Source: Vannielia litorea (GTDB lineage Bacteria; Pseudomonadota; Alphaproteobacteria; Rhodobacterales; Rhodobacteraceae). Taken from it: DNA of 64,000 nt. The position numbers and the translations under genes were made by a program. The stretch covers positions 2,666,001 to 2,730,000 of the forward strand of contig NZ_JAHVJR010000001.1 of assembly GCF_019801175.1 (NCBI RefSeq). Direction: 5' to 3'. This document shows positions 1-9,763 of the stretch, piece by piece (position 1 is the stretch's first letter; every line of letters begins with the position of its first letter). The notes beneath the pieces were generated by a model that made no database searches, was not told the DNA's origin, and saw nothing but the letters and a program-made list of their open reading frames with translations.

Positions 1-1
1 G

Positions 2-349
2 ATCAGAGACGCGCAGCTCGGCCTGTTGCAGGGCTTGCCGCTCGATCCGCTCTTTGCCGAAGCGCCGGTCTCCGACACGATCTGGGAGGCCACGCGGCTG
101 TTCCTGCTCGATACCGTGCCCGCCGAGCGACGCGCCGAGGTTCAGCGCGTGCTGATGCTCAAGATGGCCGCCGCCGCGCGCGATGAGGGCGCGGACAGCG
201 TGATCGGGATCGTGCCTGCGGTGTTTCAACGCTGGCTGAAGAGAATCGGGATGGACGCGGTGCCGGTTGGCCCTCGGTTCGAGCTGGACGGCGACCGCTC
301 TCAGGCGGCAATGTTCAACGTCAGCAATGCCACAGCGCCGCAAATCTGA
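2..349 (+). CDS. N-acyl-homoserine-lactone synthase (LuxI family), C-terminal part
   Basis: The frame is open from base 2, so the gene begins before the window and only about 115 C-terminal residues are present. LuxI-type enzymes make acyl-homoserine lactone quorum signals from S-adenosylmethionine and acyl-ACP in the cytoplasm. The visible part fits the family: a LLQGLPLDPLF stretch followed by WEATRLFL, matching the region of the conserved E-x-(S/T)-R, then a GIVPAVFQRWLKRIGM helix and a VPVGPRFELDG strand. A TTG at 26 is not needed as a start because the frame continues upstream. The N-terminal catalytic arginine, tryptophan and aspartates are outside the window, so activity cannot be judged, nor can any partner luxR be seen. 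Other members of the GNAT-like autoinducer synthase fold are possible. Confidence 0.8.
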   Translation: MRDAQLGLLQGLPLDPLFAEAPVSDTIWEATRLFLLDTVPAERRAEVQRVLMLKMAAAARDEGADSVIGIVPAVFQRWLKRIGMDAVPVGPRFELDGDRSQAAMFNVSNATAPQI

Positions 350-452
350 CGCGGTAAGTCAGCTTTCTAGCTTTTGTTAATAGCGGTTTTCCACTACCCT
401 CAGTTGCACGCCCGCAACACATGGAGTGCCACACAGCGCACTGACAACCGGA

Positions 453-857
453 ATGACTGAAGGTGAATTGAAACAGCCCCGCGTTCTGCACGTGGACGAT
501 GACGACGACATCAGGGCGATCACCCAGATCGCGCTGTCGGTGGTCGGCGGACTCGACGTTTTGCAATGCGCGAGCGGCGAGGAGGCTCTGGAGGTTGCCG
601 AGGGTTATCGGCCGGACCTGCTGTTACTGGACGTGATGATGCCGGACATGAGCGGCGAGGAAACGCTTGCGAAGCTCCGGCTCTTGTCAGGCCTGGAGGC
701 CACGCCGGTCGTCTTCATGACGGCGAAGACCCATTCGGACGACGTGGATCATCTGATGGAGCTGGGCACGAAAAAGGTCATCTCCAAGCCGTTTGACCCG
801 CTGTCGCTGGCCAATGAGGTCGTCGATGTGTGGAAGGACAGCCAGAGAAGCGCCTGA
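453..857 (+). CDS. Single-domain response regulator (CheY-like)
   Basis: A stand-alone receiver domain of 134 residues with no output domain. Visible are the acidic cluster near residues 15-19 (HVDDDDDIR), the phospho-acceptor Asp60 in LLLLDVMMPD, the conserved Thr in VFMTAKT and the Lys in VISKPFD. Such proteins relay phosphate between histidine kinases and other partners or act by docking. A GTG at 426 would add nine residues; ATG 453 is preferred because the receiver fold starts right after it. It lies about 100 bases after the LuxI-type gene and converges with another receiver-domain gene, with a hairpin between them. No cognate kinase is in the window. Confidence 0.85.
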   Translation: MTEGELKQPRVLHVDDDDDIRAITQIALSVVGGLDVLQCASGEEALEVAEGYRPDLLLLDVMMPDMSGEETLAKLRLLSGLEATPVVFMTAKTHSDDVDHLMELGTKKVISKPFDPLSLANEVVDVWKDSQRSA

Positions 858-894
858 GCCTCGGCGCGCTTGCCCCCTGCCCTAGCGTTCTGAT

Positions 895-912
895 GCCACG
901 CTTGTGCGTGGC
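895..912. terminator. Hairpin between two convergent response-regulator genes
   Basis: A perfect 7-bp stem GCCACGC/GCGTGGC with a TTGT loop, followed on the plus strand by a T-rich stretch (gagttcttctt). It lies between the stop at 857 and the convergent stop at 922, where a factor-independent terminator for the plus-strand gene is expected. The U-tract is interrupted, so efficiency is uncertain. Confidence 0.5.
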
Positions 913-921
913 GAGTTCTTC

Positions 922-1980
922 TTATGAGGCTTGGCTGGCCACAGGCCGCGGGCGCCGACGCGCTCCCAGCCGGGGGCGTTTGGGCACGATATGGCCGGGC
1001 CGGGGCTTTGACAGATCGGGCAGCGCCTTCAGCCGCAGCACCAACCTGTCTTCGCTGGCCGTGGCTATGGCCGTTCTGAGGGTATCGACACAAGTCTTGC
1101 CGCTCTCGACCTTCGGGCGGCCGACGCGGGTCATCGAAAGCTGCACCACGCGGGGACCATCCCCCAGAGCCGGTGTTTCGACGTTCCAGAAGAACGGCTC
1201 GTAGAGATTGCGGTTGAGGTCCTGCCGGCCGCGCCCCACCACCACACAGCCAAAAACGCCGTCTCCGGCGTGGGCGATGAAGTGCTGGCTCGGCGCAAGC
1301 TTGCGTGACACACTCTGCACAACGTCCTTTATCAGGGCGTCGTAGCTCACAGCGTCGGCCTCTTCATAGAGGCTCTCGATGCCCTCGATCCGCAGCGCAA
1401 AGGTTTCGATCGCAAAGAGGTTGCCCGGCAGGAGCGACAGAACCCGCTCGAGGTCCTTCTCTGAAAGACAGGTCGGCACATCCTCCACCACGAAGGCCTC
1501 TTCCAACGGCCTGCGGGCGGAGGCGCCAAGGCGGGAGGCAAGCTGGGCTGCCGACCGTTCGAGACCCACCGAGATCCGCATTTGCTCCGTCAAAAGCCGG
1601 GCCGTGCGGATTCGGGCGCCAAGCTCCAGCCCCCGCAGCGGTTTGGTCACGTAATCCGTGGCGCCCGCCTCGAAGGCGCCTTCGATGGAAGCGTCGTCAA
1701 GCTTGGCGGTCAGCATCAGAATCGGGGTGATCTCATAGCCCGCCACCGCGCGAATCTGGCGGCAGAGTTCGATCCCGTCGATGCCCGGCATGTCGATGTC
1801 GAGCAGCACGCAATCGAAGGCGCTCTCGGCCTCATCGATGCGCTCCTTGGCCTCCGGCGCAGAGAGCGCGGTTTCCAGCGCGTCATAGCCCGCAGCCGCC
1901 AGAACAGACTGCAGAAGCTGCAGGAAGGTTTTGTCGTCATCGACTGCGAGGATCTGCAATTTTGGCTCCTTTGTTTCCAT
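922..1980 (-). CDS. Response regulator with degenerate GGDEF-like output domain
   Basis: A 352-residue protein. Residues 8-125 form a receiver domain: acidic pair in LAVDDDKTF, phospho-acceptor Asp61 in VLLDIDMPG, Thr91 in LMLTAK and Lys113 in YVTKPL. The C-terminal part (about 180-330) has the strand/helix rhythm of a nucleotide cyclase domain, but where diguanylate cyclases have GG(D/E)EF this protein has AGDGVF at about 238-243. It is therefore unlikely to make c-di-GMP and may bind a nucleotide or act through protein contacts. ATG 1980 is chosen because the receiver begins immediately after it; an ATG at 1998 would add six residues. The last 40 residues are Arg/Pro-rich. Confidence 0.75.
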   Translation of the reverse strand: METKEPKLQILAVDDDKTFLQLLQSVLAAAGYDALETALSAPEAKERIDEAESAFDCVLLDIDMPGIDGIELCRQIRAVAGYEITPILMLTAKLDDASIEGAFEAGATDYVTKPLRGLELGARIRTARLLTEQMRISVGLERSAAQLASRLGASARRPLEEAFVVEDVPTCLSEKDLERVLSLLPGNLFAIETFALRIEGIESLYEEADAVSYDALIKDVVQSVSRKLAPSQHFIAHAGDGVFGCVVVGRGRQDLNRNLYEPFFWNVETPALGDGPRVVQLSMTRVGRPKVESGKTCVDTLRTAIATASEDRLVLRLKALPDLSKPRPGHIVPKRPRLGARRRPRPVASQAS

Positions 1981-2229
1981 TGGCCCTGCCAGAAGCATCC
2001 GACAGATGACCGACGCGACGACCGCACAATCTATGCGGGTCCGCTAACGCAGAAGTTGTTTAATGATTATGTCAGAAGCTTGGCCCGTTTGGGCTCTTTA
2101 TCCGCCCTGACGCTTGGTTAACCGCGTGGGTTTGCCATGTTTCGGGGTGTCGATGGAGCGGTGGGCGCCGGGCATGCCCTCGCCTGCTACGGCACTTGCA
2201 TCGGCACGCTGGTGGTCATCGTTGAGCTC

Positions 2230-2306
2230 TGGCGATCCCACGAGGACTCGAACCCCGAACCTGCTGATTAGAAGTCAGCTGCTCTATCCAGTTGAGCTAT
2301 GGGACC
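2230..2306 (-). tRNA. tRNA-Arg (anticodon TCT)
   Basis: On the minus strand the sequence folds into a full cloverleaf. The acceptor is GGTCCCA paired with TGGGATC (one G-T pair), the D arm is GCTC..GAGC, the anticodon stem GCTGA/TCAGC holds loop CTTCTAA, and the T arm carries TTCGAGT. The anticodon TCT reads AGA. The CCA end is encoded (2230-2232). Confidence 0.95.
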
Positions 2307-2392
2307 GCTCGCGATGTGGTAGCCCGGCGGCGGGGGCCGGTCAACGTGGGGCGGGTGGGGCTGTCATGGAAGTGTCACTTGGCCTCAGCCAC

Positions 2393-2414
2393 TATTTCGC
2401 ATATTCGTGAAATA
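2393..2414. promoter_or_regulatory. Putative ArsR operator
   Basis: An interrupted palindrome with 6-bp arms TATTTC and GAAATA separated by ten bases, directly in front of the arsR-arsC fusion and running into its first ATG at 2414. Position and AT-rich character in a GC-rich background fit an autoregulatory ArsR site. Binding is inferred. The overlap with the start codon suggests that translation may really begin at ATG 2423 or that the message has a very short leader. Confidence 0.5.
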
Positions 2415-3259
2415 TGGAAAAAATGATTCCCGACCGTCTAACCACCTTGGGCCACCCGCAGCGGCTGGCGCTCTTCCGGCTGTTGATGCGCCGCTACCCC
2501 GACAGCCTGCCTGCCGGGGAGATCGCGGCGGCGCTGGGGCTGAAGGCCAGCACGCTCAGCGCCTATCTTTCGGCGCTCCAATCCGTGGGCCTCATCTCGC
2601 AGACGCGGGCGGGCACATCGCTGCTCTACGCGATCAACATGGCAGGCGTGCGACAGACCTTCGAATACCTGTTGCTCGACTGCTGCCGGGGCCGCCCGGA
2701 GCTTTGCGCCATCTTCCCCGACCTCCTCACCGAAGGACATGCTCCCATGACCGACCGCACCTACAACGTGCTTTTCATCTGCACCGGAAATTCTGCCCGC
2801 TCGGTTTTTGCCGAAACGCTGCTGCGTTCTATCGGCGGCGATCGGTTCAACGCCTATTCTGCCGGCACCCGGCCCAGCTCTGAGCTGAACCCCTTTGCGG
2901 TGCGGCTGCTGGAGGACAAGGGGCATGACATTTCGCATCTGCGGGCCAAGAACGTGAGCGAATTCACCGGCGCGGAGGCTCCGCACCTCGATTTCGTTTT
3001 CACCGTTTGCAATCAGGCCGCCAACGAGGAATGCCCGGCCTGGGAGGGCCAGCCGATCAGCGGGCATTGGGGCATGGAAGACCCGGTGAAGGTGGAAGGC
3101 ACGGACGCGCAGAAGAGCCTCGCCTTTCAGCAGGCCTACGGCGCGCTGAAGCACCGGATCACCGCCTTCACCGCCCTGCCGCTCGGAACGCTGGACCGGA
3201 TCGCGCTGCAATCTGCCGTGGATGACATCGGCCGCACCCAATCGGAGGCCCCGGCATGA
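2414..3259 (+). CDS. ArsR repressor fused to ArsC arsenate reductase
   Basis: A 281-residue two-domain protein. Residues 1-100 are an ArsR-type winged helix (LGHPQRLALFRLLM and ASTLSAYLSALQSVGLI) with cysteines at 90, 91 and 98 that could bind arsenite. Residues 113-281 are a low-molecular-weight phosphatase-type arsenate reductase with the P-loop CTGNSAR (catalytic Cys123). It should sense As(III) and reduce As(V) for export by the ACR3 pump downstream. An ATG at 2747 (residue 112) is preceded by GAAGGA nine bases upstream, so free ArsC may also be translated from inside the gene. The stop overlaps the next start (ATGA). The first ATG at 2414 has no clear ribosome-binding site and overlaps the putative operator; ATG 2423 is an alternative. 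Confidence 0.9.
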   Translation: MEKMIPDRLTTLGHPQRLALFRLLMRRYPDSLPAGEIAAALGLKASTLSAYLSALQSVGLISQTRAGTSLLYAINMAGVRQTFEYLLLDCCRGRPELCAIFPDLLTEGHAPMTDRTYNVLFICTGNSARSVFAETLLRSIGGDRFNAYSAGTRPSSELNPFAVRLLEDKGHDISHLRAKNVSEFTGAEAPHLDFVFTVCNQAANEECPAWEGQPISGHWGMEDPVKVEGTDAQKSLAFQQAYGALKHRITAFTALPLGTLDRIALQSAVDDIGRTQSEAPA

Positions 3260-4254
3260 CCACCTACGCGCTCAACGGCCTTGGCCGGATCGGAAAGCTC
3301 GCCCTGAAGCCGCTGCTGGCGCAGGGCGCAAAGATAGCCTGGATCAACGACGCGGTGGGCGATGCGGCGATGCATGCCCACCTGCTGGAGTTCGACACGG
3401 TGCATGGGCGCTGGGATGCGGCGTTTGAAAGCGACGCTGAGAGCGTGACGATTGATGGTATGCGGCTGCCGTTCATCGGCACGCGCGACCTCGGCGCGCT
3501 GCCGCTGGAGGGGGTCGACGTGGTGATCGATTGCACTGGGGTGTTCAAGAGCGAGGACGCGCTGGCGCCCTATTTCGCGGCGGGTGTGAAGAAGGTGGTG
3601 GTCTCGGCTCCGGTGAAGGACGGGCCGACGGCGAATATCGTGATGGGGGTGAATGAGGGCAGCTATGACACGGCGGCGCATTCCATCGTCACCGCCGCCT
3701 CCTGCACCACCAATTGCCTCGCGCCGGTGGTGAAGGTGATCCACGAGGGGCTGGGCATCAAGCATGGTTCGATCACCACGATCCATGACGTGACCAACAC
3801 GCAAACCATCGTGGACCGCCCGGCGAAGGACCTGCGGCGGGCGCGGTCGGCGCTGAACTCGCTGATCCCCACCACCACCGGCAGCGCTACGGCGATCACG
3901 CTGATCTACCCCGAACTGAAGGGCCGGTTGAACGGCCATGCGGTTCGGGTGCCGCTGCTGAACGCCTCGCTGACCGATTGCGTCTTCGAGGTGGAGCGGG
4001 AGACCACCGTGGAGGAGGTCAACGAGATGTTCCGGGTCGCATCGGAGGGGCCGTTGAAAGGCATTCTGGGCTATGAAACGCGCCCGCTGGTCTCGACCGA
4101 TTACACCAATGACCAGAGGTCCAGCATCGTCGATGCGCCCTCGACCATGGTGGTGAACGGGACGCAGGTGAAGGTTTATGCGTGGTACGACAACGAGATG
4201 GGCTATGCGCACCGGCTGGTGGATGTGGCGATGATGGTGGGAGCCTCCTTGTGA
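3256..4254 (+). CDS. ArsJ-associated glyceraldehyde-3-phosphate dehydrogenase
   Basis: A 332-residue GAPDH with the N-terminal NAD-binding loop (GLGRIGKLA) and the catalytic signature SCTTNC with Cys150. Between arsR-arsC and arsJ it matches the enzyme that adds arsenate in place of phosphate to glyceraldehyde 3-phosphate, giving unstable 1-arseno-3-phosphoglycerate for export by ArsJ. That role is established for GAPDH genes in ars operons and is inferred here from context; the sequence alone cannot exclude a general GAPDH. ATG 3256 overlaps the upstream stop by four bases, and its own stop overlaps the next start (GTGA), so translation is probably coupled. Confidence 0.88.
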   Translation: MTTYALNGLGRIGKLALKPLLAQGAKIAWINDAVGDAAMHAHLLEFDTVHGRWDAAFESDAESVTIDGMRLPFIGTRDLGALPLEGVDVVIDCTGVFKSEDALAPYFAAGVKKVVVSAPVKDGPTANIVMGVNEGSYDTAAHSIVTAASCTTNCLAPVVKVIHEGLGIKHGSITTIHDVTNTQTIVDRPAKDLRRARSALNSLIPTTTGSATAITLIYPELKGRLNGHAVRVPLLNASLTDCVFEVERETTVEEVNEMFRVASEGPLKGILGYETRPLVSTDYTNDQRSSIVDAPSTMVVNGTQVKVYAWYDNEMGYAHRLVDVAMMVGASL

Positions 4255-5507
4255 GCAAGCCGGAGGGGCTTTCGGCCTATATCGCCGTCACGGCGGCCTA
4301 TTGGGCCTTCATGCTTACGGATGGCGCGCTGCGGATGCTGGTGCTGCTGCACTTCCATACGCTGGGGTTTTCACCGGTTCAGCTGGCGTATTTGTTCGTG
4401 CTCTACGAGATCGCCGGGATGGTGACGAACCTCTCCGCCGGATGGATCGCGGCGCGCTTCGGGTTGGTGAGCACGCTGTACGCGGGCCTCGGATTGCAGG
4501 TGGTGGCACTGCTGGCGTTGACGCTGCTCGATCCGGGCTGGGCGGTTGGCGCCTCGGTCGCCTTCGTGATGTGCGTGCAGGGGGCGAGCGGGGTGGCGAA
4601 GGATTTGGCGAAGATGTCGTCCAAATCCGCCGTGAAGCTGCTAGCGCCAGCGGAGAAGGGCGGGCTTTTCAGGTGGGTGGCGGTGCTGACCGGCTCGAAG
4701 AACGCGGTGAAGGGCCTTGGCTTTCTGCTCGGCTCGGCGCTGCTGGCGATTGTCGGCTTCACCGGGGCGGTGTTGGCGATGGCCGTGGTTCTGGCGGCGA
4801 TCTTGGCTGCGATCGTGGTGCTGATGCCGAGCGGGCTGCCGACGGGACGGAAGGGGGCGAAGTTCTCGGAGGTGTTCTCGAAGTCGGCCAACGTCAACTG
4901 GCTCTCCGCCGCGCGGGTGTTCCTGTTCGGCGCGCGGGACGTGTGGTTCGTGGTCGGCATTCCGATCTACTTCTATGCCGTGCTGTCTGACGGAACCGAG
5001 GCGGGCAACCGGGCCGCGTTCTTCATGATCGGGACGTTCATGGCGCTCTGGGTGATCCTCTATGGCGCGGTGCAGGCTGCCGCGCCGAGGCTGCTGCGCG
5101 CGGCCTCGCGGGATGAGGCGGATCTGGTGCGCGCGGCCCGCAGCTGGGCCGGGGCGCTGACCCTCGTGCCCGCCGCGCTGGCCGCCGCGGTGCTGGCCGC
5201 GCCCGGGCCGCAGCTGTGGCTGACGGGCACGCTGGTGGCCGGGCTGCTGGCGTTCGGGGCAATCTTTGCCGTCAACTCCTCGCTCCACAGCTACCTGATC
5301 CTCGCCTTCACCAAGTCGGAGCGGGTGACGATGGATGTGGGCTTCTACTACATGGCCAATGCGGGCGGACGGCTCTTAGGCACGGTGCTCTCGGGGCTGA
5401 CCTACCAGATCGGCGGGCTGGCGCTCGTGCTCGGCACCGCCGCCGCAATGGTGGCACTGGCCGCGCTGCTCTCTGGCCGATTGGACGCGGAGGCGGTGGC
5501 GGCATGA
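4251..5507 (+). CDS. arsJ: Organoarsenical efflux permease ArsJ (MFS)
   Basis: A 418-residue major facilitator protein with about 12 hydrophobic segments, starting VSKPEGLSAYIAVTAAYWAF. ArsJ exports 1-arseno-3-phosphoglycerate, which then falls apart outside the cell, giving net arsenate efflux. The assignment rests on the MFS character plus the adjacent GAPDH and ACR3 genes; N-terminal features (YWAFMLTDGALRMLVLLHFH) agree with ArsJ. The GTG start at 4251 overlaps the GAPDH stop (GTGA). A longer open frame from 4182 is rejected because it lies inside the GAPDH gene. The stop overlaps the acr3 start. Confidence 0.88.
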   Translation: MSKPEGLSAYIAVTAAYWAFMLTDGALRMLVLLHFHTLGFSPVQLAYLFVLYEIAGMVTNLSAGWIAARFGLVSTLYAGLGLQVVALLALTLLDPGWAVGASVAFVMCVQGASGVAKDLAKMSSKSAVKLLAPAEKGGLFRWVAVLTGSKNAVKGLGFLLGSALLAIVGFTGAVLAMAVVLAAILAAIVVLMPSGLPTGRKGAKFSEVFSKSANVNWLSAARVFLFGARDVWFVVGIPIYFYAVLSDGTEAGNRAAFFMIGTFMALWVILYGAVQAAAPRLLRAASRDEADLVRAARSWAGALTLVPAALAAAVLAAPGPQLWLTGTLVAGLLAFGAIFAVNSSLHSYLILAFTKSERVTMDVGFYYMANAGGRLLGTVLSGLTYQIGGLALVLGTAAAMVALAALLSGRLDAEAVAA

Positions 5508-6517
5508 GCGTTTTCGAGCGGTATCTGACCCTTTGGGTCGCGCTGGCCATGGCGGGCGGCATTGCCCTTGGCGCGGCCTTGCCGGGGCTGGTGGAATTGG
5601 TCGCGGCGGCGGAGGTGGCGCGGGTCAACCTCGTGGTGGCCGTGCTGATCTGGGCGATGGTCTACCCGATGATGGTGGGCGTGGACCCTGCGGCGCTGAA
5701 GACGGCGGTGAAGCAGCCCAAGGGGCTGGCGATCACCCTGGCGGTGAACTGGCTGATCAAGCCCTTCACGATGGCATTGCTGGCGGTGCTGTTCTTCGAC
5801 CATGCCTTTGCCCCGTGGATCGCGCCGGAGGACGCGGCGCAATACACCGCCGGGCTGATCCTGCTGGGCGCGGCGCCCTGCACGGCGATGGTTTTCGTGT
5901 GGTCGCAACTGACCCGGGGCGACGAGAACTACACCCTGCTGCAGGTCAGCGTGAACGATGTGGTGATGGTCTTCGCCTTTGCCCCCATCGTCGCCTTCTT
6001 GCTCGGCGTAACCGATATCGAGGTACCGTGGGAGACCCTGCTGCTCTCGGTGCTCCTCTTCGTGCTGCTGCCGCTGGTGGCCGGGGTATTCACCCGCAAG
6101 CGGTTGGCCACGCCAGAGCGGATTGCCGGATTTCAGACGCGGGTGAAGCCGTGGTCGGTGATCGGGCTGATCGCCACCGTGGCGATCCTCTTCGCGCTAC
6201 AGGGCAGCACCATCCTCGAGCGGCCGCAGGTGATTGCGCTGATCGCGGTGCCTATCGTGATCCAGAGTTACGGGATCTTTGTGGTGGCCTATGCCGCCGC
6301 CTTCGCGCTGAAGGTACCGCACCGGATTGCCGCGCCCTGCGCGCTGATTGGCACCTCCAACTTTTTCGAGCTGGCGGTGGCGGTGGCGATCTCGCTCTTC
6401 GGGCTGAACTCGGGCGCGGCACTCGCCACGGTGGTGGGCGTGCTGGTGGAAGTGCCGGTGATGCTCTCGCTGGTGGGCTTCGCAAACCGGACGCGGAGCC
6501 GGTTCAGCGCGGTATGA
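5504..6517 (+). CDS. Arsenite efflux permease, ACR3 family
   Basis: A 337-residue membrane protein with about ten hydrophobic helices and the ACR3 hallmark GAAPCTAMVFVWSQLTRGD, whose Cys126 corresponds to the cysteine needed for As(III) transport. It extrudes arsenite made by the ArsC domain, driven by the membrane potential or proton gradient. It is not of the ArsB ion-transporter type. ATG 5504 overlaps the arsJ stop (ATGA), so the whole ars set is one coupled operon ending here. The next gene converges four bases after the stop, with no obvious terminator between. Confidence 0.93.
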   Translation: MSVFERYLTLWVALAMAGGIALGAALPGLVELVAAAEVARVNLVVAVLIWAMVYPMMVGVDPAALKTAVKQPKGLAITLAVNWLIKPFTMALLAVLFFDHAFAPWIAPEDAAQYTAGLILLGAAPCTAMVFVWSQLTRGDENYTLLQVSVNDVVMVFAFAPIVAFLLGVTDIEVPWETLLLSVLLFVLLPLVAGVFTRKRLATPERIAGFQTRVKPWSVIGLIATVAILFALQGSTILERPQVIALIAVPIVIQSYGIFVVAYAAAFALKVPHRIAAPCALIGTSNFFELAVAVAISLFGLNSGAALATVVGVLVEVPVMLSLVGFANRTRSRFSAV

Positions 6518-6521
6518 CGCC

Positions 6522-6833
6522 TCAGTGCGACCAGGGCTCGCGGCGAGCGGTGGCGAAGTTTTCGCCGTAGCCGCCCGGGCGGATCTTGGGCTTGCGCTTT
6601 TGCGGCTCGGTCACCTGCACCTCGATGCCGTGCTCCTTGGCATAGTCCAGCGCCTCCTCCTTGGAGGAAAACCGGAGCCGCACCTGAGCCTGCGTGTCGC
6701 CCGAGCCGGTCCAGCCCATGAGCGGATCAAGCTCACGGCTCTCGGCGGGGGCATAATCGAGCACCCAGCCCTTGGTCTTGGCGGTGCCGGATTGCATGGC
6801 CGTCTTGGCGGGCTGGTAGATGCGGGCGCGCAT
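6522..6833 (-). CDS. NDUFS4-like complex I accessory protein
   Basis: A 103-residue soluble protein. The N-terminus MRARIYQPAKTAMQSGTAKT, the LDYAP.ESRELDPLMGWTGSGDT core and the RFSSKEEALDYAKEHGI helix are typical of the alphaproteobacterial homologue of the 18-kDa (NDUFS4) subunit of NADH:ubiquinone oxidoreductase, which sits at the hydrophilic arm. The frame is open much further upstream but ATG 6833 begins the conserved region. It is separate from any nuo cluster here, as is common in this group. It converges with the ACR3 gene. Confidence 0.85.
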   Translation of the reverse strand: MRARIYQPAKTAMQSGTAKTKGWVLDYAPAESRELDPLMGWTGSGDTQAQVRLRFSSKEEALDYAKEHGIEVQVTEPQKRKPKIRPGGYGENFATARREPWSH

Positions 6834-7014
6834 GGGCGGATCTCCTGGCTCTGTGCGCCTGACATATGGGCGAAAATCCCGGTGCCGCGCAAGGAGAAAG
6901 CCGGGAAAATGCCCCAGAGAGCCACCCTGACAGGCTCCTGACATGAAGGTGTCAGGAGCGGGGGTTGAACCTTTGGCCTGAGGACGCACATTGGGAGCAA
7001 AGGAGCGCCGCCCC

Positions 7015-9222
<2,208 letters not shown>

Positions 9223-9287
9223 CTAGCGCAGAAATGTTCTCTCCAGCCACTTGATCACGTCCCTGTGAGCAACCACGTTAACGAATA

Positions 9288-9302
9288 TTAATAATTTGTT
9301 AA
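9288..9302. promoter_or_regulatory. Candidate CtrA-type site TTAA-N7-TTAA
   Basis: TTAATAATTTGTTAA matches the full consensus of the alphaproteobacterial cell-cycle regulator CtrA (TTAA, seven bases, TTAA). It sits 12 bases before the ATG of a small exported protein, in an AT-rich pocket. Another TTAA lies six bases upstream. A chance match is possible in AT-rich DNA. Confidence 0.4.
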
Positions 9303-9313
9303 TGTAGGTCGAA

Positions 9314-9541
9314 ATGCTTCGCAAAATAATTTTCGCCATCGCCCTGCTTTCACCGGCTCATCTCTTCGCGCAAGGCTGTCACACCAGTTATCAGGGAGCT
9401 TGTGTTCCCATAGCGTCGGACGTCGACTGCGCCGGCGGAAGGGGCAATGGGCCTGCATATGTAAGAGGGCCCGTGTATGTTGTTGGTCCAGACGTCTATG
9501 GACTGGATAGAGATGGTGACGGCATAGCCTGCGAAAAATAA
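9314..9541 (+). CDS. Small exported protein with excalibur calcium-binding motif
   Basis: A 75-residue protein with a signal peptide (MLRKIIFAIALLSPAHLFAQ, probable cleavage after AQ) and a mature part with cysteines at GCHTSYQGACVP and DVDCAGG. The C-terminus LDRDGDGIACE matches the excalibur motif DxDxDGxxCE, found in extracellular proteins and thought to bind calcium. Its DNA is visibly richer in A+T than the flanking genes. No ribosome-binding site is obvious. It is a lone gene with no functional neighbour, possibly acquired. Confidence 0.75.
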   Translation: MLRKIIFAIALLSPAHLFAQGCHTSYQGACVPIASDVDCAGGRGNGPAYVRGPVYVVGPDVYGLDRDGDGIACEK

Positions 9542-9763
9542 TGTTTAATAGGATGGGCGAAACACCCACCTTCATCAAAATGAAAGGTTAAATCTCGTCC
9601 TTAACGAAGCGAACCTTGCCCTTCCACTTTGCTTCCTGCCACGTCGACCCACCCTTTTAGAGTTGCCCGTGACGCCGTTGTCCGTCGTCGCCTGACCAGT
9701 TCGAGCGTTAGGCGTAGAGGGCTATTGGGGCAAACCCACTGGCGAGCCCCGTTCTGCTAGCCT
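9542..9763. other. Intergenic stretch without a supported gene
   Basis: A 222-base gap between the excalibur gene and a convergent zinc-ribbon gene. No frame has both a ribosome-binding site and a credible product. I see only a weak GGGCG/CACCC pairing near 9555-9570 and a T-rich stretch near 9650, neither convincing. Confidence 0.6.

Noticed and set aside
426..452. GTG 426 as the start of the response regulator.
   Set aside because: It adds nine unconserved residues in front of the receiver fold; ATG 453 is closer to the family start.
2233..2306. Integration site of a mobile element at tRNA-Arg.
   Set aside because: No direct repeat of the tRNA end, integrase or composition change follows it; the ars operon has normal GC content.
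3256..4254. GAPDH gene as the main glycolytic enzyme.
   Set aside because: It is locked between arsR-arsC and arsJ by overlapping codons, which fits the arsenic role better; a dual role is not excluded.
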